A DNA stretch of 64,000 nt from Toxotes chatareus (lineage: Eukaryota > Chordata > Actinopteri > Toxotidae). The stretch spans positions 1 to 64,000 of the forward strand of contig JAFBJY010000298.1 of assembly GCA_016801885.1 (NCBI GenBank). The letters run 5' to 3'. Below the pieces are notes generated by a model. The model was not told where the DNA came from. It saw nothing but the letters and a program-made list of their open reading frames with translations, and did no database searches. The translations under genes and the position numbers were made by a program. Below, in pieces: positions 1 through 11,559 of this stretch (position 1 is its first letter; each line of letters begins with the position of its first letter).

Positions 1-796
1 GAAATCCAGTCATTTGTGTACAGTGAAACACAGGGAGAGAGTACACAGCCCTGTGGGGCCCCATGCCAGTGGTCAAGGTATTCGATACCCTGCTGTTGAC
101 TTTGACCTCTTTTTTTTTTAACATATTTTCAAATGAACCTTTGCACTTTCTCTCTCTTATGTTTCACCCTCCACCTCTGCCTCACCTGCAGTCTCTCTCT
201 CTCTCTCTCTGACAGTCATGTGTTAGACACAAATACTTAGACACACACTGATTGCTGAAAATATTTCTTACCAATGTGTGTCATATATTTCGTCAGTTAT
301 CAGTCGAGCATGTCATTAAAACAACAAGTGACCATGGCAAATTCATTCAGCAGCCATAGTGGATTCCTGTTAAATCAGAGCATCAGCCTCATATTCTGGA
401 CTCCACTTTCCATGTAACTGAAACCCAGAGTAGTAAAAGTACAGAGGAGAGATGCACATCAGTATCAGCATGAACAGTAAAATCAGCTTGTTTTGTAAAA
501 GCTTCTTCTCTTGTTTCCTTTGTTTCCTACAACAGTATATTTTTCAAGCATCATCTGTCATGTTCCTCCATTTCCCAGCTCCTCATCTGATGATATTCAT
601 TTGCTGGAAATACTTCTCAGTTACACAGTCTATGTTTCCTCTATTTTAGTAACAGTGACACATTTGACACAACTGATATAAGGTGTTCACTCCAGTGTTT
701 TAAAAGATTCAGAGGAGAAAAAAAAAAAAAAATTCTCTTGTTTACCAACAACTTGTCTTTCTGTTTCATCTCATTTTTTTTCCTGGTAACAACTGC

Positions 797-829
<33 letters not shown>

Positions 830-880
830 CCAAATTAACAAACAAATCATCTGAACAAAACATCCCACAAAAAAAAACCT
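1..880. other. Gene-free stretch with simple repeats
   Basis: I see no gene here. The first 60 bases, read on the minus strand, resemble the P-Q-G-C-V-L-S stretch of a LINE reverse transcriptase, but the match is too short to call. The stretch also holds a CT run near 191-210, a poly-A run near 719-732 and a TG microsatellite at about 800-828. The short reading frames in it are low-complexity and show no family features. Confidence 0.5.
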
Positions 881-1083
881 TCTAAACTAGACATTGACAT
901 GAGCTACCAGCATGTACTGACTTACTGAAAACCTTGGAGCTGATCTGGACTTTCCTGTGGTTTCCTCTTGTCCTTGTAACAGCAGTAGCTCCTCCCTTCC
1001 TTGTCAATAATTGTGCAGAAATATCTGAGTGCTTCTTTCTTCCTAAATCATGAGCAAGTCCTGTCCAGTCCAACTGTTTCTGC

Positions 1084-1797
1084 AAGTGCGGCGCGATTTG
1101 CTGAAAATGTGCAATTGCGATTATTGTGGACAATATTGCGATTACGATTACTATATTATAAATGAATGGTGTCATGAGTCCACTTGCTTGAATATCAAGG
1201 ACAACACATAGAATAATGAGACACAAAAAAATACAAAACCTTAAAATTATAGACTGTTTGTTCCAAATAACTTAATATCAAAAATTAAAAAAAAAAAAAA
1301 AATTAAAATGTATCCGTGATTGTACGTTGTGGTTCTTTCGGGCGGTTTTTAGTTTTATCTTTCATGTTACTTGGTTGGGCTTTTATTTGCATGCACTCGT
1401 CGAATTTTTCTCTGTGTTGTCTCAAATGTTGATAGAGATTGGTCGTATTACCTCGGGACGTAGCGACTTTAGCTTTGCAGGTTTTACACAGCACGTCTTG
1501 CTGTTCAGGGTCGTCATACCTGACTCCAAAGTATCGTCCTACAACATAAGTAGCATTTTTTTTCGCCACCAACTCTGCTTGTCCCTTGTGTTCCTCCTCA
1601 GCGTCCATGTCGGTCACTACTGTTTGCTGAAAACCGGGTAATCACGTGACCATACCTGCGGCTGCCCACAGCGTGTGGATGTGGCGTCAATTACTCCACA
1701 ATGGTTTACATTTAATCGCAAATCGCAGACTTTTACGCGGTTACGTAATCGCACAGCGTGACATCACGATTGCGATTAGATTAATCGTGCAGCACTA
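1084..1797 (-). mobile_element. hAT DNA transposon, internally deleted, with BED-finger ORF
   Basis: The element has imperfect terminal inverted repeats: aagtgcggcgcgat at the left end, and tagtgctgcacgat as the reverse complement of the right end. It is flanked by an 8-bp target duplication, gtttctgc at 1076-1083 and gtttttgc at 1798-1805, differing by one base. Both the TIR type and the 8-bp duplication are typical of hAT elements. Inside, minus strand 1617-1303 encodes 104 residues with a BED-type zinc finger (C-x2-C followed by H-x4-H). The catalytic and dimerisation parts of the transposase are missing, so this is a non-autonomous deletion derivative. Two paralogous segments lack the insertion and show the original site. 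Confidence 0.9.
1303..1617 (-). pseudogene. hAT transposase N-terminal fragment (BED zinc finger)
   Basis: This 104-residue frame starts with an acidic leader followed by a BED-type zinc finger. The finger has a Cys pair (CKTC) near residues 44-47, then an N-T-T-N-L-Y-Q-H-L-R-Q-H segment carrying the His pair. BED fingers at the N-terminus bind transposon ends in hAT transposases and in ZBED proteins. A full transposase has about 600 residues; only the first sixth remains here, between the TIRs of the 714-bp element. It is therefore a transposon remnant and not a host gene. Confidence 0.8.
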
Positions 1798-1910
1798 GTT
1801 TTTGCTCCTGTTTGACTTCTGAACTTGTCTCTGGCTGTGTGTCCACTTACTGCAGCCTGTGACATCAGACTGTAGAATGTTGATACATCAAAGGCATCAA
1901 AGGACAAACG

Positions 1911-2060
1911 TCTTTGAGCACCCGGAAAAGCGCTATATAAATTTGATGATGTATTATTATTATTATTATTAAACACGCTCACACACACGCTCACACACAC
2001 ACACACACACACGCACACTCACACACTCACACACACACACACACATACATAGATGTTGCT
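1911..2060. repeat. Retroposon tail plus CA microsatellite
   Basis: Bases 1911-1971 contain the phrase aaagcgctatataaat followed by a (TTA)n run, a common form for the 3' end of fish LINE/SINE elements. A CA-rich microsatellite with occasional CT steps follows at about 1978-2046. The tail interrupts the interspersed repeat exactly where the other copies pass directly into CT/CA repeats. Confidence 0.6.
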
Positions 2061-3372
2061 TATTATTATTAAGAGTTACCTCATATGCTAAAAATGCAGA
2101 GTGTTTTACCACCAGAGCTGAAGTGAAATCAAGTTTCCTCAATGTCAAACTCAGCACATGTACCAATGATTTTCAGCAAGGTTTAACTGACACTACATCA
2201 ATTCATGACACTCCATGCCATCAACATGAGCAGAGATGGAAACATCAAAGGCATCAAAGGACAAACACACACACACATACTGGTACTTATATCTTTGTGA
2301 GGACACTTGCTGACATAATGCATTCCCTAGCCCTTACCCTAACTCTAACCAAAACCCAATTCTAACCCTGAAACCAAGTCTTAACCCTCAAACAGCAACA
2401 TGAACACAGATGGAAACACTGCAGAGCTGCTTTGGATGGTTTAACAGGTAGAGATCATCAGATAATGGAATGACCTGATACCTTCATCTGTTTCCATAAA
2501 CACATGGAGGAAATCTCCCAAACACAAACTTAACCACAATGTGATTCACAGTTAACAAACACACTTGCATGTAAACTCTCACACCAGCATAAAAATAAGT
2601 CATTGTTTTAGGATCTGAAGAAGAAGATCCAGGATGAAGGAGATCAGGAGACAGGAGCCCCACAACAGAAGAGAGAGAAATAAAAGAAATACAATTAAAA
2701 CACAAACTTACAAACAGATGAAGAATCACCTTAAAGTCATTGTAGTAAACAAAGTTTTGTTTCTGGACCCAGACTGAGAAAATACCAGTAACTGAAAATA
2801 ATGATGAAATAATGTTGGAGGAAAAAATGCTTCCTCCTTCCATCCAGCCTGGTTATTTTACAGCTTCTACTCCCAGAACATGATGATATAGTGTCAGCTT
2901 TAACTTTCACCATCAGCTTCCTACTTGATTCAGGTGACAGGTGTAACTGTTATCTCAGTGTGATGCAGAGAAGAGACCAACATACAGCAGGACTCTGTGG
3001 ATTTAAGGTCTAACAGCACAAGATAAGTTGAACGAGATCTAAAAGAAACATGAGTCAAAATGATTCTCTGTGCAGCAGCTGATCTGTTGCAGAAACAAGT
3101 GAATATCACTCCTCACTTTCAATAAAGAAGTGAAGACAGAAAATAATGTCTACTGCAAAGTCACAGGAAAACCAGAGTGTGAGGAAAGAGCACATTACTG
3201 TATTGATGAAAAAACAAAGATCTGATGAACAAAAACTCTTCTCAAAGTTGGAATGTAGGTGGTGCAAAGCACAGAGAGCAGAGAGAGATGAAGAACCCTC
3301 TGAAACCAGTCCTGGAGTCCTTGAAGGAGGACTTATTATGGACTGACAGGAGACAGAAAGACACTTTACACT
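2061..3372. other. Gene-free stretch with short dispersed repeats
   Basis: No supported gene. Bases 2240-2265 repeat the catcaaaggcatcaaagg motif seen at 1885-1905. Bases 2276-2400 have the gaggacac...taaccctaacc pattern common beside CA repeats in fish. Bases 3283-3372 match 26370-26459 at about 97 percent, marking a dispersed repeat of unknown class. That match stops abruptly at 3372, where a different sequence begins. The small frames at 3146-3407 lie over this repeat and show no recognisable domain. Confidence 0.5.
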
Positions 3373-4616
3373 TTACCGCAGCTATCGGCATCGGTCTTTT
3401 TTTTTAATCCGACGGCCGATGAGAGATCGATTTTAAAACTAGGTTATTTTGGCTCTGTCTGCAGTCAAGACTCTGTCTCCAGCATTGTCCCGCCCACAGC
3501 ACCATCTGATTGGTTACAAGCAGAGTTGATTGGCACAGGGAACAGCCATTCAGCAGTGAAAGCTGTGCATGCACAGTGCTCACGCACGGCGGAGAGAAGT
3601 TCTGGCGAGTGGAGAAGCTCCGGAGCGCAGATGTGTCACAACTACTACTAACGTTACTGTGAGGCCTAATAACGTTTATATAAACAGAGCAGCAGCTCTG
3701 CTCGCTCGCAGTCCCTCCAGACGTGTCTGTTAATCACTGGAAAAAGGCTGCTGATAATATCGATATGGAAATAGTCCGTGATAGTAGAAGTATGTGTATG
3801 TGAGTGAGAGAGAGTAAAAACCTAACGAACTCAATTCAGTTCTATTGCAGGGAAGCACGTAGAAGTGAAGGCTGATTAGCTTTAGCATAACGTTAGCTCA
3901 CCGGTCCGCTTTCTCCTCCACTGGCTCCAGACGCTCAGCAGACTGTAGCAATGGGCAGGATGTGTGTTATGGTAGAGAACAGTGTGTGTTTGTGTGGAAG
4001 CTACATGAGAAACTCTACAACTCAGGACTACTAATGTTTATTGTGGCTGCATCATAAAGCCTATATGAACTGCATGGTGTTCAGGGCTCAATAGTCTCTC
4101 CTATTGCTATTGTACTATGTTTTCAGCTATAGTAACATTAATCATTAGTAGCCTAATGTAGCAGCTTAGTTTTTGAATGACAGGGTCCACATGTTGTTAA
4201 AATATAACATTTACATAATAAAATCAACTACAGGCTTCACACATGCTGTAATGAATTAAGCATGATGAGTTGAACATATGTAAACATGTGGCCCCACTTT
4301 TAACTCTCTCTCTTTTTTCAAACCCTCATTGCAGATGAATAGATTTCAGTGAAGTCTGCAATTTGTGAGAGCAAGAGAAGCCGTCTCACTGGAGAGCACG
4401 CTGAACAACTCTGCTTTTTGCACCACAATCTGAAAATTTAATTTTAATTTATTTACTTTATAAAACTTCAGGAACCTATTTATTTATTTATTTATTTAAA
4501 TTTTCAGTTAGCTTTATAAGAGATGCTACCGACCCTGGGAACGCCCTGAACTTTTTGTTAGAATTTTAAAACTAAGATGTCTGTTGTCTAAGATAAAAAA
4601 AAAAAAAAAAAAACCT
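3373..4616. mobile_element. Possible DNA-transposon-derived sequence
   Basis: Homology to the dispersed repeat at 26370-26459 ends at 3372, and the next bases carry atcggcatcgg and ggccgatgag motifs. These resemble the termini of fish DNA transposons. The segment is more CpG-rich than its surroundings at 3480-3760. It ends in an AT-rich stretch with (ATTT)n at about 4480-4500 and a run of about 19 A at 4595-4613. I cannot find a matching right end or a target duplication, so the class and limits are uncertain. Confidence 0.3.
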
Positions 4617-5584
4617 TTAACAGCTGCGAGCAATCTGACAGATGACATCCGATCCTCTGAAGTGACTGAGTGCTTGTGGTCTCCCAAACATGAACGGATT
4701 CACATCAGGCACATCACAGTTACGGCGAGTCTTGACAAGTAACTCCATTGATGCCAGCATTTCAGGTGTGACGTCATACCCATGCTTGTTGAAGAGGTGT
4801 TCCCCTAATTTCAGTATGGTCTTTTCTTTGCGGACGGCATTTATTATGTCATCTTTATTCATGCCAGGCACCAGTTTCCAAAATTGAGCATTCACACTGT
4901 CTGGGCATGGCTGAGCATATGCACAAAGGGCCTGGATTCTAGTTCTTCCTGGCTTTAAAGCTTTGACTTTCTTCTGTAGTTGACATCTCTGCATGTCCCT
5001 CCATAGTGATTTCTTCTTGAGGTAAGCCTCACAGTTCACACAGTGCATGTAATCACTGGCTTTTACAGGGTTCTTGGATTGTTGACAGGGTATTACCAGT
5101 CCTTTTCCATCTTTAATCACCTGATTATTGTGGGAACGGTTTCCTCTATTTCTCAATTAAACCAAACTGTATTCTTCGCTCCTTAGATCCCTTAGGAAAT
5201 ATAATTGCTGTTACCACTTCTGGTTTATCTTTGTGTTTTGATTCCAAATGGCGTGCCATTTTGCTGAATGGCTTAGAGTAAAGAAATAGCGTCATGACCA
5301 TCCCATCCGAACTATGAGGTGAAGACAATTCTCCAGCATGATTTCCAGACAGGGAACTAGAACATGTTAAACGTCTTCTCTTGTGAGTGGACACTTAATG
5401 CCTGGGAGTTATCCAGAGATGTTTTCTGTACCTTTTTCTTCTTACCCCTGTACTGTTTGCCATCTGCTGAACTGCCGCCTTCAGCTGAACTGTCACTTTC
5501 TGTTTCCTCCACAGATTGAGGAACATACTCATCTTCGCTGATATCAGAACTTGACAGAGAGTCTTCTGTCGTGCATCCTTCCAT
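4617..5584 (-). pseudogene. Decayed C2H2-type repeat-family protein
   Basis: Three minus-strand frames run end to end (5584-5357, 5394-5146 and 5156-4617) and read as one protein broken by two frameshifts. An acidic, serine-rich leader (residues 1-50) is followed by a basic patch and a degenerate zinc-finger-like segment. That segment reads K-M-A-R-H-L-E-S-K-H-K-D and has lost its first cysteine. Next come a K-G-S-K-E-R-R motif, a Cys pair (M-H-C-V-N-C), and a P-G-R-T-R-I-Q-A-L-C block. From memory, such proteins are a multicopy family in fish and amphioxus, possibly linked to tyrosine-recombinase (Crypton-like) elements. That link is inference. The C-terminal part is absent and the reading frame is dead. 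Confidence 0.55.
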
Positions 5585-5589
5585 TTGCG

Positions 5590-6533
5590 TGTTCGGCTAG
5601 AAAAAAGCTAAGAGTTAGATTTTTTAAGTCTTCATTCTTAAGTATTTTGTAAAAAGTGTTTTATGATCAGAATTGTTAAGTAAAAGCAACAGATGAAAAT
5701 TTTTGGAAGACATTTTTCATGCTTGACTCCAGTGAAACATTCACCGTGTGCATACTTTGCACACCATTAATTGCCATGCACTCAACTACTGTATATAGTT
5801 TAGTATAACCAGTAGCAGCACTAAAGCTTGTAGTATTAGCTGGAATTGGGATTGAAAATACCAGCCTTGTGGTTGTGTGCACTTCCATTCATTTCCAATT
5901 AAAGTTTTTAAACAGCTTAATACTGCAGTATGAGGTAGACAAAGGCTGAATAAAAGTATGTGCCAATAAAGCCCTTAACATTTTCACATTCTGGTAACAT
6001 ACAGAAATGGAATAAGTTTAAGTAATACAACTAAAATCCTCTATGCCCTCTAAAATGTTAATCTTCTCCTCTGCAAATTAGTGCGGTCCCATTTGCACTC
6101 CACGTGCAGCAGGAGGACACAGAGAGAAACTCAGGGTTTGCTGAAGAAAACCTAGCATTGCAGGTTACTTTCACAGAGAAAATTATCATATTAAAGTCAG
6201 CTCAGTTTCTGGGACAGATGAGTCTCTCTCATCTCAGGGTTAACATACTGAGGATTTTCTATGAACCCCCCTTTCTGAAACAGTGCAGGTCAGCACCACA
6301 TTGGAGGTAGTGCCAGCAGTGTAGCTGCAAATGACAGAATTCCAACTAATGCAATTACTGTAATGGTATTGTTCAATGCAAGTTACACATTTGTCAAGAT
6401 GGCGAAAATGTTGCTGTTATTTTGTATTCACTGTGCTCTCTGTGCAGGAAAATTGTGGTGTTTTACAATTACACTGTGATGGAGTGGGTTCAAGGATAAA
6501 GGTACTGTCACTGGGGTACTGGTCTACTTCCTG
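5590..6533. other. Gene-free stretch
   Basis: No gene or clear repeat is visible. The sequence is AT-rich with only short chance reading frames. It may be the 5' flank of the decayed C2H2-type gene, which reads away on the minus strand. Confidence 0.4.
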
Positions 6534-6545
6534 AAAAACAAGCAT

Positions 6546-6744
6546 GTCATGTCATCATCTGCCGCTTATCTGGGTCCAGGCCCAGGTCGCGGGGGCAGCC
6601 CGCCCAATTCACAATGCACCGAAGGCCTGTGGCACCTCCACAGGTGGTGAGCCCATGGGAGGTGGTGCCCCCCAGAGTGGGATTCAAACCCACGACCCTG
6701 AGAGGTTGAGTCTCATGCTCTACCAACTGAGCTAACCAGGCGGC
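6546..6744 (-). mobile_element. tRNA-derived SINE with 12-bp target duplication
   Basis: On the minus strand the element opens with a tRNA-like head, with A-box (tagctcagttggtagagc) and B-box (gggtttgaatccc) promoter motifs of RNA polymerase III. A tRNA-unrelated body ends in ctgggcctggacccagataagcggcag. It is flanked by a perfect 12-bp duplication (aaaaacaagcat) at 6534-6545 and 6745-6756, proof of retroposition. The anticodon arm reads tgaga-CTCAACC-tctca and the whole resembles tRNA-Lys more than any other tRNA. Homologous copies lie at 38683-38872 and 55301-55475. Confidence 0.92.
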
Positions 6745-6756
6745 AAAAACAAGCAT

Positions 6757-8186
6757 CAAAAAGTATTTTTTTCTAACAGTGACAGTATCTGAAGAGCACT
6801 CGAAATGAAAACAATACAGATCTGCAAAGACTGGGATTGTGGAGTTGCATGCAACAGTATCACACTTGTTCCTTTGACTGTTGCCCCACTGAAAAGAGGG
6901 TCATAAATCAGAGGAAGCTCCAGTATTTCAACTGTTAATGTTCATTGCTGGTGTTCAAGTAAAACATCAGGGTGTGCATGCTCACACATGCAGTCATTAT
7001 AAGCACACAAGTCCCTGTGAAATAGAATTTTGTGGAAGTGTGAAATGCCATTTCACAAGAGGGTTTTATTTCTTTTTCCTTAAATTTCCAAATGAAGCTC
7101 ATTTTGAACACTGAGTAATTCACAGTGGGACTTTGTGTCCTCTTTGCTTCTTAAAGGCAGAAACAATATTGTCAACAATATTGTAATGTGAGAACTCACA
7201 TCTGTTCAGTTAATGTGGTACTTTAGGCAACACTTCAGTGTCTACTTTACCTGTTAACCCTTGTGTTCACAGCCATGTTAACAATAAATATGCTGCTAAC
7301 TTTGAACAAGTATTTATTGGTCACTCTTTAAATAGTTTGACAGCAACATGAATTTCCCTGTTTTATATAAAAGCTAATTATTTTCTCACTGAAGCAATAA
7401 TTGTGTGTTTATTCAATAAGAGTATCTGTGTTTGTTGAAGGTAGAAACACATGGCACTGATGGAAGAATCTCGTTGTTAGCCTCATATGAATATCATAAT
7501 TAGGTGAAGAAGAAGATCCCAACTGGCAGAAATCTTGTCTAAATTTGTAAAGTCAACAACGGTAGTTTCAAGTTGGGAAAATTCAAATATCCCTTCCATT
7601 ATCTTGCCTTGATAATTTGTGTTTTCTCAATATTTGTGTTTCACTTGTTACACAGTTCACTTGTTTCCTCATGCTTCTACTTAGTTCCTGTTCATGTTTT
7701 ACTGGCAACAGGAATTGTCATGTTTTATACTTTGATGTACTCGTCCTAGCAGGTTGATCAGATCCATTTAAACACTAGGACAGAAAAGCACCTTGATTAT
7801 TCTACATTGTGAAGCTTGTCTGAAGTCACAGTGACAGGGAGGCCCAGCCCCATTATGGTCTATCTGCACACGTCTGCCTTCATTCCAGATACAAATATGA
7901 AACTGGTGGAAACAGTAAGTGACATTTATCCACATTAATGTGAAGCCTGAACATCTGTGTTGAAGACATCACTGTTGAAATGGAGAATTTAGTTCCATTG
8001 GAGCTCAGCTGATTCAACTGATCAATAATCAATAATAATGAAAACATCAAACAGCAGCAGAGTGTGTGTGTGTTCACACTGGGAGTCACGAGGTTTCATG
8101 TCTTAATAACACTTCAGCATGTGAACTTCAGTCTGAATGAGACTCAGTCCAACCTGTCACACTGCATATTTGGATAATGAAGAGAC

Positions 8187-8237
<51 letters not shown>

Positions 8238-8400
8238 CTCTGGGCAAAGCCTTGGAGTTTACTTTCACTTTGACCAAACTTTGTGGCGCAGATGATTTTC
8301 TCTATCTGAAGGTAAATGTCAGCAGTTTTAATGATTTACTCATCAACACTCCCTGTTGTTACCTGGGATTTCTGATGTTTGACATATTGTGTTTTTGTTT
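6757..8400. other. Gene-free stretch upstream of the NLR gene
   Basis: No gene is evident. A CA microsatellite lies at about 8188-8235. Bases 8305-8400 are similar to 9252-9345, which shows that the NLR upstream region is partly duplicated. Frames of 60-80 codons here have no family features. Confidence 0.5.
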
Positions 8401-8404
8401 ATTT

Positions 8405-8535
8405 TTGTGTGTCAGTTAAATCGCTCAGACACGTACAAGAACCTGAGGAAAAGAAGCTTGAACTGAAGAACTGAGTCTTTCCGACACTGACAGCAGAGAG
8501 AGCTGCAGAGGGATAAAGTTCATGGAGAAAACTGA
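8405..8535 (+). other. Likely 5' non-coding exon of the NLR gene
   Basis: The segment ends at a consensus splice donor (actga followed by gtaagt at 8536). It lies 1.7 kb upstream of the first coding exon. It contains an ATG (8522) whose frame closes at once, so I take it as untranslated. The left boundary is uncertain because transcription could start inside it or further upstream; a tgtgtcag acceptor-like sequence precedes it. Fish NLR genes of this group commonly have such a leader exon, but the assignment here is inference. Confidence 0.45.
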
Positions 8536-8815
8536 GTAAGTGGAGCTCTTGATTGGTTTGATTTGTCTTCATTAAAGGGACATAGTTTTTTCTAGTTTGT
8601 GGAAAATGTTGAAAGTGACGTCTCTAGTTCTTCTGGTTATTTTAGCTGGAGAAACTGGTTTATTACCAGTGTTTTATAGTTGGATGGAGTTTGTTTAAAT
8701 CGGGAGGAGGTTTGAAACAGTCGCGTCGTCTCAAACTGAAATATCAGCTTGGAAACTTTAGAAGAGTAAAGATGGCCGTCTGTTCATGACATTCATGTGT
8801 GTGTGTGTTTGAGTG

Positions 8816-8907
<92 letters not shown>

Positions 8908-10207
8908 CAGGAAAAGAAACTGTGACGAGTGTAGAAGGCTGATCCTTGAAAATGTTTAAGTCCTGATGAACTTTACATGGTGAAATTACAGGATATGGTC
9001 TGTAACAGACATGGACTCATGGGCCTCCTTCTCAGAGCAGGAGGAGCAGCTGATATTTCCTCTGAAGAAATGATGGAGAGGATGATTCATGTAAAACATT
9101 TGAAGTTCAGGTTTTAGTCTGTTGGAGAAACAGAATGTTCACTGAATAAAAGCTTTGTTACACTTTTTGATCCAAGCAGATAAAAACATTTTTCAAGTTG
9201 ACCAACTAAATCACCACAGTAACTGCAACTGTAACTACATTTTCTCTGTCTGAAGGTAAATGTTAGGAGTTGTAATGTTTTATACATCAGCACCACCTGT
9301 TGTTACCTGAGTTTTCTGATGTTTGTGTTTTTGTGGGGTTGTCGTGGAGTTGTTGTTAAACCTGAAGTTACTGTGCCAAACCCAAATCCTGCTTTGTAGT
9401 ACAGGTCTCAGGCCTATGGTCCTCCTCCAAAGGGAACTAGGTTCTTTATGTAAAACTGTACTTAAACGTGATCAATGCTTAAATGAAAGAGATTTCCTTG
9501 AAAAAAATCCTTTTATTTTGAAAAGCATGTACAAGTTGTTTGGAATCTAATACTTTTGTAGTGAAAAGTAACTCAGTACTTTTATTGCAGTGCTGCACTG
9601 AAACTCCAGTGTTTCCATTTTCTGCTTCTTTATACTTTTACTTCACAACTTTTCAGAGGGAAATATTTCACTGTTTTACTACATTTATTTCACAGCTACA
9701 GTTACTTTTCAGATTAAGATTTGAAATAAAAAGCAAATGAGTCTGTTCTGCATGATCAGCACTTTTGACAGTTGAAGTATATTTTACTGATTACACTCGT
9801 GTACTTTTACTCAAGTGAAATTAGAAAGCAGGATTTTTAGACTGTGTCAGATAAAACCAGTGGATCTCAGTCTGTCTGTGTGTCAGTGAATGGAAATGCT
9901 CGTCCCTGGATCCTGTGTGCTGCTCTGAACTTCACTGCAGCTTCATGACCCCATCTAGTGGACTGACAGTGGAAGTACAGCAGCTGATGGCAGCTTCCTC
10001 TGCCTCACACTGCTGTCTGACTGCATTCAACTGACACTGATATGAAAGAGGAAAGAAGAGCCAATCAGTGGAGGAGCAGCTGATATTTCTACAGGACAAA
10101 TGATGGAGAGGATGATTTCAGTTGATGTGCAGATTAATGATTTGTGTTTTCTCTCCAGATGAAGGTAGAAAGTGTGTGTGAGCTGATGTGGATGTGAATT
10201 CAGCATC
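8536..10207 (+). other. NLR intron 1 with GT microsatellite and internal duplication
   Basis: This interval carries a long GT microsatellite at about 8799-8905. It contains sequence related to the leader region (9252-9345 matches 8305-8400), and a block at 9046-9105 is repeated at 10068-10123 (gaggagcagctgatattt, then atgatggagaggatgat). No coding exon was recognised. A possible acceptor (ctctccag at 10152-10159) precedes the first coding exon. Confidence 0.5.
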
Positions 10208-11559
10208 ATGAATCAGTGTGAGGACAGAGAGGAGGGAGCCCCTCCCCCTAAAAGCAGTCTGTGTGGGGACCATGAGATCCAGACCAAAGCTCAGAGGTGA
10301 GATGAGGATCTCTAACTGTCCATGACTCTTCTCCATGTCAGAGCTCAGCACTCACATCACTGCACCATCATTATTCACACTCAAAGCTCTGTGTGTGTTA
10401 TGTTGAAGGCCAGAGCAGCAGCACCCACCAGACTCTGCTGGACCTGGACCTGAACATGGACCTGAGCCCAGCTGTGTGTCCATGAAGAGTGACAGGTCAA
10501 ATCGTCACCCAATTGATTTCAAAGGACAGCCTCCCTCTGCTGCAAAGAAGTGAGTTGCAGCTGAGTTTAAAATGTATCAGACAGCTGTCCTGTATAACTG
10601 GTCTTCTATGAAAGATGAAGTGATTGTGTTTTGTCTCCAGGCTTCATGAATGACACAGTATATGAACATGATCAGGCTGAAACACAGGCTTTAGTGGCAA
10701 AGTTGATGTTTCTCTTTTCAAGAAAAGCACTTCTTATGTTCTTATATGTGTCATTCAGATCAGAACTAAAACTCCCTGTAACTCAGCACCTATCCAGTTC
10801 CAGTGTTTGTGTTAGTGTCCTGTAGCAGAGGTGAGACTTCTGTCAAACCCAGTGTGAGTCCTTAAAACTCATCATTTAAAAGGTGGACTTGTTGTGATGA
10901 CTCTAGGTCATGAGGTACAGAATTGATTGCTTGTTTCCTCTCATTGAGAATGTCACAGCACAGTAGTGTTTGCTTTAATCAGGACAGTCACCACAGAACA
11001 TAAAAGCAGCTGTTGTTTGTGTACAAAGCATAAAACGCTCACAGATGCTGCAAACATAATGTGAGCTAATTCTTCATGATTCCTCCACAGAGTGGACCAG
11101 GAGAGCTCAGAGGTTCCCAGTGCTCAGTCTGCCCAGCAGCATCAAACACACCTGGACTCCATATTTATGGTCTGTACATGGACAACAACTACTTTGACAT
11201 CTGTTGTGTTGGCAATAATGTCCATGCTGCACTTTTAGAGCAGTGGATTGTCAGTGTGTCCAACATGGATCTGATGTTTGGCTCCATGGTTTTACTTTGA
11301 TTGTGTCATTCATATAGTTTTCTGTTCCAGCTGCTGGAGGAGAACATTGTCACTTTTGTGAAGAAGGAGCTGAAGAAGATCCAGATGGTTGTGAGTCCAG
11401 ATTACCCAGAATACTCAGACAGTCAGAGGGAGGATGAGGAGATGTTGGACGGTGAGGATGAAGAGCAGAGGAGGAGCAGCAGAGAGGCTTTTGTGAAGAT
11501 CACAGTGAACTTCCTGAGGAAAATGAAGCAGGAGGAGCTGGCTGACTGTCTGCACAGCA
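10208..11559 (+). CDS. NLR N-terminal exons (four small exons)
   Basis: The start ATG at 10208 opens the conserved M-N-Q-C-E-D-R-E-E-G leader of this NLR group. Exon 10208-10296 (89 nt) joins 10409-10549 (141 nt), a proline-rich segment ending in a serine-containing M-K-S-D-R-S motif. Exon 11091-11169 (79 nt) encodes V-D-Q-E-S-S-E-V-P followed by a Q-rich stretch. Exon 11331-11559 (229 nt) encodes an amphipathic segment (L-L-E-E-N-I-V-T-F-V-K-K-E-L-K-K-I-Q). It continues through an acidic patch to F-L-R-K-M-K-Q-E-E-L-A-D-C, an arrangement that recalls a helical death-fold-like N-terminus. All junction phases are consistent and no stop intervenes. The 11091-11169 donor is weak (gtctgt). The N-terminus lacks a classical CARD or PYD that I can recognise. 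Confidence 0.85.

Larger units (their letters stand above)
915..1910. repeat. Interspersed repeat, copy 1 (split by a hAT element)
   Basis: Bases 915-1083 and 1806-1910 together match 36414-36690 and 53041-53330 almost base for base. In those two places the halves are contiguous; here they are separated by the 714-bp hAT insertion. The repeat ends in a short direct repeat (catcaaaggcatcaaagg) that leads into CT/CA microsatellites in the other copies. No protein is evident. It is probably part of an unclassified mobile element. Confidence 0.8.

Noticed and set aside
8177..8419. Open frame over the CA microsatellite (also 14712-15091, 27440-27699 and 36547-36954)
   Set aside because: These frames consist of repeated Thr-His, Val-Cys or Glu-Arg residues forced by dinucleotide repeats.
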